From contig JAADFL010000017.1 in NCBI GenBank assembly GCA_013152945.1, forward strand, positions 1 to 20,419: a DNA stretch of 20,419 bases, read 5' to 3'. A program made the translations under genes and the position numbers. Below, piece after piece: positions 5,675-12,630 of the stretch. The notes under the pieces are model-generated. The model made no database searches, had not been told where the DNA came from, and saw nothing but the letters and a program-made list of their open reading frames with translations. Origin of the DNA: Deltaproteobacteria bacterium (lineage in GTDB: Bacteria; Myxococcota_A; JAADFL01). Position 1 is the first letter of the stretch; each line of letters opens with the position of its first letter.

Positions 5675-7414
5675 ATGAACACATATTCAAACATGAAAAG
5701 GACGTTGGCTTGGTTGATTTTCTCGGTCCTTGCCGGGATATTGGTTGGATGTGCCGATAACGGGACCGGCAGATGTGGGGATACAGCGGATGACTCCGGC
5801 AAGCAGTGCGAATGCCTGAGCCGACATCCCGGGCCTTACGGCAATGACCCTTACCCGGGGTTGCACGGCAACAACGGGAACAATGAAAGGATCGACTGTG
5901 ACGGTCCGGTGATCCCGCCGGCAAAGGGTTGGCACGCCTTGTCGGGCAAGATCATCTTCAACCCCATGACCGCCGGTAAGGACCGTTTGTACGCTGTTGT
6001 AGGCACTCTTTCAGGGTGCAGGTTGTATGCGATCGACATGAAGGACGGGGCCGTGCATTGCCTGACGGAAAAGGATCCGGATATCTTGAGTTTCGGTGTG
6101 CTGGGCAGTTCCCCGGAAATCGATGGTAACGGCAATGTCTATGTCACGGACGGCTGGCAGGACAAGCCGGACGGCATGGTGTCTTTTACACCGGCCGGGG
6201 ACCTGCGATGGAGGACCAGTTTCCAGGGACTGCGAAAGCAGGAACCCGCATCGTATTCACCGCCCCTGGGCCTGCATTTCACGCAGGACGGGCTTGCCGC
6301 AACCGTAACACCTGATGGCATGGTGATTTTGGTGGACATGGCCGACGGCAAGGTGAAGGGGCACTATTCGATCATGGAGCAAACCGGCATGAGGCCAATC
6401 AAGGCCAAGGAACAGGATATCCCTGACAAGCTGCCCAAATACCTGGAATGCAGGCTGCGCGGGATCCTGGGCGGAGATATGTCTGCATCGGAGATGCTGG
6501 CCTATCTGGCCGGCAGTACGGGTGGCACCGGGGCATGGAGCGACAACAGTCTGGCAGTGTGGGACGACCTGATCTTCGCCGTGGGCGGCGGCATGGACAG
6601 GGACGGGGATGGGTACGCGGAAAACGGGGCAATGGTGGCGATCCGGGTTGACGGGACAAGGGAAAATCCCTCCATGGAGCTTGCCTGGTACCTGGAAACG
6701 AACGGGGCCACGGGCTCTTCGCCCACAGTGGACCCCTCGGGAAGATTCGCGGTGGTCACGGACACAACGGATACCGGCGTGGCCAGGATAGTGGCTGCGG
6801 ACATCGCTAAATGCAATGCCGCCGCGGCAAAGGGCGAGCAGGCATGCCCGGCCGCATGGACCTACACTTTGCAGGGGCAGGCCCTGTACGCGTCAATATC
6901 CATGGACGAAGACGGCGTGGTGTACGCGTGGAACCAGGGCAAGGATCCCGACCCAAACCATCCAATGCCGGACCTGGTGGCCGTGGCCCCGCCGGACAAG
7001 GAACACGCAGAGGCCTGGATGAAGTGGTCGGTTCGTTTTCCTGGCGAGGCTGCCGCAAATTGGGGATCGGATGACTGGTCGAGCACGGTCCTGGTGTTGA
7101 ACAACATGGTGATCGGTTCTGTAAGCCATATAAAGGCGATTGGGGGCGGTAGCATGGGCGTGGCCATACCCACGGATCTGAAACACGAGCTGGTAGGCGT
7201 GCGCCGCAGCGACGGTAAGATCCTGTGGCGTCACGTGGAGCTTGACGACGGCCTGATTAATTCCCCGGTAATGGGCAGTGACGGCAATATCTATTGCCCC
7301 AGCCTGGGCATGCTCGACATAATGAAGATACCGGATACCGGGGTGACGAGCTGTGATACCTATGTGGAAAAGGACTTCCAGGGTGGTATCTTTCAGTACG
7401 TAAAGGGGGAATAG
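5675..7414 (+). CDS. Beta-propeller (PQQ/BamB-like) lipoprotein
   Basis: A 579-residue protein. The frame opens earlier (5600), but the start at 5675 has AAAGGA 8 nt upstream and gives a proper signal peptide. The lipobox LVGC places the lipidated Cys at residue 26. After a Cys/Gly/Asn-rich segment come repeated blade motifs of the PQQ-like beta-propeller type: LYAIDMKDGAVHCL, SPEIDGNGNVYVTDG, MVSFTPAGDLRWRT, ATVTPDGMVILVDMADGKV, SPTVDPSGRFAVVTD and SPVMGSDGNIYCPSLG. Such proteins are extracytoplasmic scaffolds or binding proteins. No catalytic residues are evident. The last nine codons (GIFQYVKGE) lie inside the 234-bp direct repeat, whose other copy at 16960 carries a near-identical GIFQYVKEE ending. 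A paralogue must therefore exist or have existed. The repeat's terminator ends this transcript. Confidence 0.85.
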   Translation: MNTYSNMKRTLAWLIFSVLAGILVGCADNGTGRCGDTADDSGKQCECLSRHPGPYGNDPYPGLHGNNGNNERIDCDGPVIPPAKGWHALSGKIIFNPMTAGKDRLYAVVGTLSGCRLYAIDMKDGAVHCLTEKDPDILSFGVLGSSPEIDGNGNVYVTDGWQDKPDGMVSFTPAGDLRWRTSFQGLRKQEPASYSPPLGLHFTQDGLAATVTPDGMVILVDMADGKVKGHYSIMEQTGMRPIKAKEQDIPDKLPKYLECRLRGILGGDMSASEMLAYLAGSTGGTGAWSDNSLAVWDDLIFAVGGGMDRDGDGYAENGAMVAIRVDGTRENPSMELAWYLETNGATGSSPTVDPSGRFAVVTDTTDTGVARIVAADIAKCNAAAAKGEQACPAAWTYTLQGQALYASISMDEDGVVYAWNQGKDPDPNHPMPDLVAVAPPDKEHAEAWMKWSVRFPGEAAANWGSDDWSSTVLVLNNMVIGSVSHIKAIGGGSMGVAIPTDLKHELVGVRRSDGKILWRHVELDDGLINSPVMGSDGNIYCPSLGMLDIMKIPDTGVTSCDTYVEKDFQGGIFQYVKGE

Positions 7415-7617
7415 GGTTCCAGCCCACTGAATGTCTTTTCCTGTCCCAATCCGTTATAATCAATGCAACCTGTTTTGGAAGGGCAAGTATCATTTCCTGT
7501 ATTTCCCGTATCTCCAAAAAAAAAGATCCCGAATGCCCCTAACCCGGAGATCAAACGACGCAAAAGCGTGGATACGGACACGCTTTTTTCATAACCTGAG
7601 CGTGGTGATGCGTGCGG
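7384..7617. repeat. ~234-bp direct repeat, left copy
   Basis: It matches 16960-17192 in the same orientation, with three substitutions and one 1-bp difference in an A-run, so about 98% identical. It includes the last codons and stop of the beta-propeller gene, about 150 bp of non-coding DNA, a rho-independent terminator, and ends at GCGTGCGG. The distance between copies is 9,576 bp. Short frames on either strand inside it are not genes. Confidence 0.97.
7562..7588. terminator. Rho-independent terminator (left repeat copy)
   Basis: A stem AAAAGCGTG / CACGCTTTT with an 8-nt loop is followed by further T residues. On the opposite strand the stem also ends in TTTT, so it can act in both directions. 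It ends the propeller-gene transcript. Confidence 0.85.
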
Positions 7618-7818
7618 GCAAAGGGGGAAACCGGGGATCATGTTCCATGGGTGATTTGAGATAACATGATGAAAACCCGCGCATTTTTGGCGGATTGAGC
7701 CTGTGTGAGATCAACCTCCGTCCCCGGCCTGCCAGATCAACCTCCGTCCCCGGCCTGTCCCGGCCTGTCCGTCCCCGGCCTGTACCCGGCCTGTCTGGTT
7801 GGGAAAAGGATTTTAGCC
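7618..7818. other. Non-coding stretch between left repeat and arsR-type gene
   Basis: It contains an inverted repeat ATCATGTT (7637-7644) / AACATGAT (7663-7670) and a GC-rich tandem repeat patch (7708-7794). No gene is seen. Confidence 0.6.
7708..7794. repeat. GC-rich tandem repeat patch
   Basis: A 26-bp unit beginning AGATCAACCTCCGTCC occurs twice in tandem (7708, 7734). The core CCCGGCCTG recurs five times through 7793 with irregular spacing. It appears to be degenerate slippage-derived DNA just upstream of the arsR-type promoter. Confidence 0.8.
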
Positions 7819-7851
7819 TTGACAATATTTCATAGTATCTGCGAATATACT
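7819..7851 (+). promoter_or_regulatory. Candidate promoter/operator of the arsR-type gene
   Basis: TTGACA (7819-7824) is a perfect -35, and TATACT (7846-7851) is a good -10 but with a 21-bp spacer. The spacer holds an ATATT (7825-7829) / AATAT (7844-7848) inverted repeat. Either the true -10 is the weaker GAATAT at 7843, or the long spacer is functional. ArsR-family repressors typically bind such AT-rich dyads over their own promoter. Confidence 0.4.
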
Positions 7852-7871
7852 TAATCAGAAAGGAGGTAAAC

Positions 7872-8156
7872 GTGCCCGAGACGGACAAGGCATCCCGGGC
7901 TTTCAAAGTGCTCTCCGTGGACACGCGGGTGCGAATGATAAAGTTGCTAAAGCGCCGTTCCTTGTGCGTGAACGCCCTGGCCCGGACGCTTAATATCACT
8001 CCGGCCGCCGTGTCACAGCACCTGCGGGTATTACGGGACGCGGAAATCGTGACCGCCGAGAAACGGGGCTATTTCGTGCACTACAGGGTCAACGAGGCGA
8101 CATTGGCCAAATGGAAGAAACTGGCTGACAACCTGTTGGATCCGGAAAAGAAGTAG
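7872..8156 (+). CDS. ArsR-family winged-helix transcriptional regulator
   Basis: A 94-residue protein with a GTG start, set by a near-perfect AAAGGAGGT Shine-Dalgarno 5 nt upstream. The winged helix is clear: ARTLNITPAAVSQHLRVLRD is the recognition helix-turn-helix, and AEKRGYFVHYRV the wing. Classical ArsR metal sites use CVCD in the DNA-binding region. Here the matching text is SLCVNALA, so only one of those two cysteines is kept. Metal sensing by that site is therefore uncertain. It probably represses itself and the downstream small Cys protein and permease genes. It lies 65 bp before the next gene, separated by a T-rich run without a strong stem. Confidence 0.9.
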   Translation: MPETDKASRAFKVLSVDTRVRMIKLLKRRSLCVNALARTLNITPAAVSQHLRVLRDAEIVTAEKRGYFVHYRVNEATLAKWKKLADNLLDPEKK

Positions 8157-8221
8157 GGCTCTCTTTTTTTTGCCACATGGCCAAATATCTACGCAGTAAC
8201 TAAAACGAAAGGAGTGTAGCC

Positions 8222-8497
8222 ATGTGTGATGAGAAAAATTGCCGCGAAAGGCCAGCCCAGTTGAAGGGTAAGCCGCAAGAGTGCAGCGCCGGTCAGATCA
8301 TCACATATCATGGTGATGCAAAGGTGTACCCGTGCGTTTCGACAAAGGGATGCCATGACCCGGCGCAGTTGAAGGAGGTAGCGGAAACCTGTTCGCCCGC
8401 ACAGGTTAGGGAATGCCATGGGAACACGGTAGAACATCCATGTAAAACCGAAAACAAGCAGAGAAAGGAAACATTTCAGTGTATTTTTTATACATAG
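8222..8497 (+). CDS. Small Cys/His protein with duplicated PAQLK-C-HG-PC motif
   Basis: A 91-residue cytoplasmic protein; AAAGGAG precedes the ATG. It is two copies of one unit. Residues ~7-38 run C-x3-PAQLK-x5-C-S-x2-Q-I-x3-HG-x5-PC, and residues ~44-74 run C-x2-PAQLK-x5-C-S-x2-Q-V-x2-CHG-x4-HPC. Eight or more conserved Cys and His residues suggest metal or metalloid binding. I recall single CSPEQI...CHG...HPC-type mini-proteins beside permeases in sulfate- and metal-reducing bacteria, but cannot confirm the family name. It overlaps the permease gene by 19 bp, so it probably serves the same transported substrate, for example as a cytoplasmic carrier. Low-complexity chance coding is unlikely given the internal repeat. 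Confidence 0.8.
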   Translation: MCDEKNCRERPAQLKGKPQECSAGQIITYHGDAKVYPCVSTKGCHDPAQLKEVAETCSPAQVRECHGNTVEHPCKTENKQRKETFQCIFYT

Positions 8498-8964
8498 TGC
8501 TCCTGATTGCCCTGTTGGTATCTTTCATTGCCGACCGCACCAAAACCTACCGGGCAATAAAAATCGCATTCAAAAAGTTTACGAAGATCCTTCCGGCATT
8601 TGCCTCTATGCTCGTCCTGGTATCCATCATCCTTGGGCTTGTACCGGACAGTCTCATCGTGCATTACCTCGGGGAAAGCAACATGTTCCAAGGGGTTCTA
8701 ATGGCATCATTTTTCGGCTCAATAACCCTTATGCCGGGTTTTATAGCATTTCCTCTCTGCGGTATCCTGCTGAAAAAAGAAGTCACCTATACGGTCATTT
8801 CCGCATTTACCACCACCCTGATGATGGTGGGTTTTGTCACTGTCCCCATAGAAAAGAGATACTTCGGTGGAAAAGTGACGGTCATGAGAAACGCACTGAG
8901 CCTTGTTATCGCCCTTATTGTTGCAGTGGTGACAGGCATTTTTTTCGGGGAGATCCTCCCATGA
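8479..8964 (+). CDS. Permease half 1 (ArsP/DUF318-like)
   Basis: A 161-residue integral membrane protein with a GTG start after AAAGGAA, and about five hydrophobic segments. The central motif TLMPGFIAFPLCGILLKK followed by VPIEKRYFGGKVTVMRN matches ArsP/DUF318-type permeases, which are normally one ~300-residue chain. The gene overlaps both neighbours, by 19 bp upstream and 4 bp (ATGA) downstream. The paralogous half follows immediately, so the transporter is probably a heterodimer. ArsP-type permeases export organoarsenicals in characterised cases; the substrate here is unknown. Composition is visibly more A/T-rich than the ABC operon downstream. Confidence 0.75.
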   Translation: MYFLYIVLLIALLVSFIADRTKTYRAIKIAFKKFTKILPAFASMLVLVSIILGLVPDSLIVHYLGESNMFQGVLMASFFGSITLMPGFIAFPLCGILLKKEVTYTVISAFTTTLMMVGFVTVPIEKRYFGGKVTVMRNALSLVIALIVAVVTGIFFGEILP

Positions 8965-9494
8965 AAACAAAAATACTTCTCAAGTGCGCCAAAGCTGCCG
9001 GGTTCGCTGCATACGCTCTTTTTCTCCTATTCTCCTTCCTGAAAGGATTTGAACCGGGCAAAAAGATGGCCTTTAATCTGAGTTATTTTTCCCTGGAAAT
9101 GGCAAAAATCCTGCCGCCCGCATTCATATTGATTGGACTTTTTGAAGTTTGGGTCAAGAAAGAAACCATAGAAAAACATTTTGGCAGCAAATCGGGTATT
9201 AGAGGCCACATAGGAGGAATACTATTGGCAGGCACCACGGTCGGGGGTCTCTATGTTGCATTTCCGGTTGCCTACACTCTCTACCGCAAGGGCGCCGATC
9301 TGGGAGTGATTTTCACCTATATTGCGGCATCTGCCATCTGTCGTGTTCCCATGACCATCTTCGAGGCATCCTTCCTGGGGATTAAGTTTTCCATCATCCG
9401 CCTTTCCGTCTCCATCCCCCTGGTTATAATAAGTTCGATGCTCTTGGGAAAATACCTTACCCGAAAAGGTTATACGATCAGAGATGGTGCATAG
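8961..9494 (+). CDS. Permease half 2 (ArsP/DUF318-like)
   Basis: A 177-residue membrane protein homologous to the preceding half. GGLYVAFPVAYTLYRKGADL aligns with the AFP...LLKK block, and FLGIKFSIIRLSV with the YFGGKVTVMRN block. About five membrane segments are visible. The ATG overlaps the upstream stop (ATGA). AICRVPMT holds a membrane-embedded Cys. Together the two halves give the ~340 residues of a complete permease. The split, the shared operon and the Cys/His mini-protein suggest one transport unit under the arsR-type regulator. Confidence 0.75.
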   Translation: MKTKILLKCAKAAGFAAYALFLLFSFLKGFEPGKKMAFNLSYFSLEMAKILPPAFILIGLFEVWVKKETIEKHFGSKSGIRGHIGGILLAGTTVGGLYVAFPVAYTLYRKGADLGVIFTYIAASAICRVPMTIFEASFLGIKFSIIRLSVSIPLVIISSMLLGKYLTRKGYTIRDGA

Positions 9495-9576
9495 TGCTTT
9501 GGAATCAGTCGTGCTCTTTTCTGCAATACGCTTTCAACAAGATCGTTCATTTTATTTGTAATGGAATTTTCTCGCG

Positions 9577-10107
9577 ATGAGCAACTCATGTTTCATGTTG
9601 CGGGTGGCTGAAGGCGACCTTCACGCCTTCGAGGAGATCGTTCGCCGTCATCACCGTACCGCTTGGAGGATTGCCCTTCGATTCCTTGGTGACCGGACAG
9701 AGGCCGAGGACATGGCTCAGGAGGCGTTTCTCAGGATATTGGCTGCCGCTCCCCGGTACAAGCCCGGCGCTGCTTTTTCAACGTACCTGTATCGTGTTGT
9801 TGCCAGGCTCTGTATCGACCATGCCAAGAGAAAACGCCCTGTCTTCACCAACACCCTTCCTGAAACGGCTGACCCCTCCCCTGGTCCTGCAACGGCCCTG
9901 ATCCGGAAAGACCGGGACACGCTTATCCGCGAGGCACTTGACACCCTGCCGGCCAGGCAACGGATGGTTGTCATCCTGAAATACTACGAAGGGCTCAGGT
10001 ACGACGAGATCGCCCGGGCAATGGGAACAACGGTCAAGGCCGTGGAGAGACTGCTCGGCCGCGCCAGAAAGACACTCCATTCCAGTTTATCGCATGTAGG
10101 AAAATAA
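9577..10107 (+). CDS. ECF-type RNA polymerase sigma factor
   Basis: A 176-residue group 4 sigma factor. Region 2 begins MLRVAEGDLHAFEEIVRRH, contains RTEAEDMAQEAFLRI, and ends near DHAKRKRP. Region 4 runs from LDTLPARQRMVVILKYYEGL through YDEIARAMGTTVKAVERLLGR. No ribosome-binding site is visible at 9577. A 7-bp tandem duplication (9586-9599) separates the normal ECF N-terminus, readable in another frame from the ATG at 9561, from the rest. The present start therefore replaces about nine residues. The anti-sigma gene follows after 56 bp. It probably drives the downstream exporter operon, and perhaps itself. Confidence 0.9.
   Translation: MSNSCFMLRVAEGDLHAFEEIVRRHHRTAWRIALRFLGDRTEAEDMAQEAFLRILAAAPRYKPGAAFSTYLYRVVARLCIDHAKRKRPVFTNTLPETADPSPGPATALIRKDRDTLIREALDTLPARQRMVVILKYYEGLRYDEIARAMGTTVKAVERLLGRARKTLHSSLSHVGK
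9586..9599 (+). repeat. 7-bp tandem duplication (TCATGTT x2) at the sigma-factor start
   Basis: TCATGTT is repeated exactly, head to tail. Removing one copy joins the ATG at 9561 to the sigma-factor frame and gives MEFSRDEQLMLRVAEGD, the standard ECF N-terminus. With both copies, the 9561 frame ends at a TGA at 9609-9611. Confidence 0.85.
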
Positions 10108-10163
10108 ATCCCGGCGGGGGTTTTTCCTCCCATATCCGTTTAACAGGACAGAAGGAGCGTTCG

Positions 10164-10676
10164 ATGAAGTGTAAAAAAATTATTTCTTGCCTAAACGCGT
10201 ACGTTGACGACGAGCTCCCCGAAAGGCGGCGGCGTACCGTGGAAGCCCACCTTGCGGTGTGCGAGTCGTGCCGGGGGCGGGTCGAGGATATCCGGAGAAT
10301 GGATGAACTGTTCCGGGGTACTCTACCCGTCCCTCCCGTGCCGGACGGGCTTACCGCACGGATCATGGCCGAAGCCCGGAGAAGGCAGCCGGTGGCAATT
10401 CCCGGAAGCCCTTCAACGTTGCCGGCCTGGAACCCCTTACGTTGGATTGCCGGGCTTTCAGCGCCCATGAAGCTTGCTGCGTGCGCCACCGTGTTCCTGG
10501 CCTTTGTATTGGGAATGACCCTTGATGGAGGAAATGTGACAAGGCGAAAAATGCCTATCGAACAGGGAAAGGATCTCTACGGGCTCGAATGGTTTGCGCC
10601 TGTCCCACCCGGTTCCATCGGCTCAATCTACATCGCCATGGCCGATCAACCGTACGAAAGAGGAAGCGGACAATGA
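10164..10676 (+). CDS. Zinc-finger (ZAS) anti-sigma factor
   Basis: A 170-residue single-span membrane protein. The N-terminal anti-sigma domain has C9, NAYVDDELP, and the zinc motif H29-x3-C33-x2-C36 (HLAVCESC) of the zf-HC2/ZAS family. Residues ~103-120 form a transmembrane helix, and about 50 residues lie outside. AGAAGGAG precedes the ATG. It follows the ECF sigma gene and overlaps the periplasmic sensor-like gene by 4 bp (ATGA). The expected role is to hold the sigma factor at the membrane until an envelope signal, probably metal via the next gene product, releases it. Confidence 0.88.
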   Translation: MKCKKIISCLNAYVDDELPERRRRTVEAHLAVCESCRGRVEDIRRMDELFRGTLPVPPVPDGLTARIMAEARRRQPVAIPGSPSTLPAWNPLRWIAGLSAPMKLAACATVFLAFVLGMTLDGGNVTRRKMPIEQGKDLYGLEWFAPVPPGSIGSIYIAMADQPYERGSGQ

Positions 10677-11176
10677 AAAAGAATCTCAAGATCCTGGCCA
10701 TCACCTTTTCGGTGGCATTGAACATTGTTTTCATCGGGTCCTATTTCTACCACGGATCAGGCCTGTTAACCCTGGCTGGCCGACAGGGAGAACACGATCA
10801 TCCCCTGTACGAGGATTTGGGCCTCGGCCGTGATCAACTCGATAGGTTCAAGCCCATCCGCGACAGTTTCCACGCCTTTGTCAACGAACAGGGACGGAAA
10901 ATCAAGACCAAGCAACTTGAACTTGTCGATCTGCTGGCCGGGGTAAAACCGGACCGCCGGGCGATTGACACGAAACAGGAAGAAATCCTGACCCTGCAGC
11001 GGCAGATGCAGGCCAGGGTGATTGACCACCTCCTCGAAGAGAGCAATCTATTTACGCCTGGACAACGGGTGAAATTTTTTGCCCTTATCAGGGAGCGAAT
11101 CGAGAAAAGCAGCGGGCCTCGTCCAGGCTGGATGCCGAAGAGACGGGAAAACCCTTCAAAGGGGAAACGCCCGTGA
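10673..11176 (+). CDS. Periplasmic heavy-metal-resistance/CnrX-Spy-like protein
   Basis: A 167-residue protein. The start at 10673 is set by the ATGA overlap with the anti-sigma gene and a GAGGAAG site. A signal anchor (about residues 6-26) is followed by H41-D-H43, possible metal ligands, then a long all-helical domain. That domain includes LGLGRDQLDRFKPIRDSF, a central coiled hairpin (KQEEILTLQRQMQARVIDHL) and FTPGQRVKFFALIRERI. This is the pattern of the Metal_resist/LTXXQ family, which includes CnrX and Spy/CpxP. CnrX senses Ni/Co in the periplasm and controls an anti-sigma/ECF pair. The same neighbours here suggest the same role. Confidence 0.75.
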   Translation: MKKNLKILAITFSVALNIVFIGSYFYHGSGLLTLAGRQGEHDHPLYEDLGLGRDQLDRFKPIRDSFHAFVNEQGRKIKTKQLELVDLLAGVKPDRRAIDTKQEEILTLQRQMQARVIDHLLEESNLFTPGQRVKFFALIRERIEKSSGPRPGWMPKRRENPSKGKRP

Positions 11177-12630
11177 GAAAGAGCCCGCGCCGTTACATCT
11201 CTGCTCATGCCGTTATAGCGCTCGTATTGGGGCTTGGCCTTGCAAGCGGCTGTGCTTTCACGGGTTCCGGGCATTTGTTGGAAGATATCCCAGTGTCCCC
11301 TTCTTCTGTTTACGTGCCGCACTCGCCTTTGCCCAAAACAATGTCCATACAAGACGATCAGACTGCATTCCGTGAGGGTCGGGTCCTTTCCCTGGCTCAA
11401 TGCATGGAGATTGCGCTTTCGCGCAACCCGGCGACGCGCGAGTCGTGGCAGCGGGCCCGTTCAGCCGCCGCCGGGGTGGGCCAGGCCCGCTCATCGTACC
11501 TTCCGTCCGCCGATTTCACGGCCGGGGCAAACCGCTCTGACCCTGTTTCCCTTGACGGCCAACATGAAACAGGGCCCGGGAACACGTTCGATGCCGGGTT
11601 CGGTGTCCGCTACCTCTTGTTTAACGGCGGGGCGCGGTCCGCCGGGCTGAAAGGCGCCGAGGCGGAACTTCTTGCTGCGGATTTTCAACACAACGTGACG
11701 CTCCAGGACGTGGCCTTGAAGGTGGAAGAAGCCTATTACCGGCTGCTCGCGTCCCGGCAACTCGAGCAGGTGGCGGAAGAGACCGTCCGCCAGGCACAGT
11801 ACCACGTGGATCTTGCCCGGGCGCGCCACGAGAACGGCCTTGTTGCCAGGTCCGACGTGCTCAAGGCCGGGACGGAGAAAGCCAATGCGGACCTCCTGCT
11901 GGTCAGAGCACGCAGCGAGGTACGAATTGCGCGGGGCAGCCTGGCCAACGCCATGGGGTTGAAACCCTCCGAATCGTTCGAGGTAGCGGAGTTGTCATGT
12001 AATCCTCATGAACAAGAGCCGGCAGACATTAAGCGCCTCATGGCTGATGCCGTCTCCGGCAGGCCGGGACTCCGCGCCGCCCTTTCAAGGGTCGAGTCGG
12101 CGCGGGCAAAGGTCAAGGCCGTACGGGCACGCTACTGGCCCAAAATCACGCTCAACGCAGATTACGGGTGGCGGGACCGCACGTTCGTGCCTGAAAGTGA
12201 CGAGTGGACCCTCGGGCTTGGCCTTACTTGGCCGCTCTTTGATGGGTTTAATAGGGAGTTCACGATCCGCAGGGCAAAATCCGACCTTGCCGGGTCGGTC
12301 GCCGGATATGAAAAACTATTACGTGGTGTCGAGCTCGAGGTCTGGACGGCCTACTCCCAGTTGATCGAGGCGGACCAGGCAATCGAGGCTGCCCGGGCCC
12401 TTGTAGCCAGTGCCGAGGAAAGCGCCCGGGTAACAGAAGGTGAATACAAGAACGGCACCGCCTCGATCATCGAGGTAACAGACGGCCAGACCGTCCGAAC
12501 CACGGCTAATGTTCGCCTGGTGCAGGCCAGGCTTGACTGGTACACGGCCCTGGCCAGGCTCGAACGGGCCGTCGGGCGGACATTGGCGAATGGGGGGGAC
12601 AATGCCATCAACGGAGAAAACAGCCATTGA
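11173..12630 (+). CDS. TolC-family outer-membrane efflux lipoprotein
   Basis: A 485-residue protein with a GTG start overlapping the previous stop (GTGA) and GGGG/AAAGGGG upstream. The lipobox LASGC gives lipidated Cys27. Two OEP repeats follow, typical of TolC/NodT channels: LAQCMEIALSRNPATRES with long helices and a GGARSAGLKGAEAELLAADF segment, then RLMADAVSGRPGLRAALSRV with WPKITLNADYGW and WTLGLGLTWPLFDGF. It forms the outer-membrane duct of the tripartite exporter encoded downstream. The length fits the family. Confidence 0.92.
   Translation: MRKSPRRYISAHAVIALVLGLGLASGCAFTGSGHLLEDIPVSPSSVYVPHSPLPKTMSIQDDQTAFREGRVLSLAQCMEIALSRNPATRESWQRARSAAAGVGQARSSYLPSADFTAGANRSDPVSLDGQHETGPGNTFDAGFGVRYLLFNGGARSAGLKGAEAELLAADFQHNVTLQDVALKVEEAYYRLLASRQLEQVAEETVRQAQYHVDLARARHENGLVARSDVLKAGTEKANADLLLVRARSEVRIARGSLANAMGLKPSESFEVAELSCNPHEQEPADIKRLMADAVSGRPGLRAALSRVESARAKVKAVRARYWPKITLNADYGWRDRTFVPESDEWTLGLGLTWPLFDGFNREFTIRRAKSDLAGSVAGYEKLLRGVELEVWTAYSQLIEADQAIEAARALVASAEESARVTEGEYKNGTASIIEVTDGQTVRTTANVRLVQARLDWYTALARLERAVGRTLANGGDNAINGENSH

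Noticed and set aside
7257-7641. Similar minus-strand frames in both copies of the 234-bp repeat (also 16944-17156)
   Set aside because: They share sequence only because the DNA is duplicated. They differ in frame continuity after the 1-bp A-run difference and cross a terminator hairpin.
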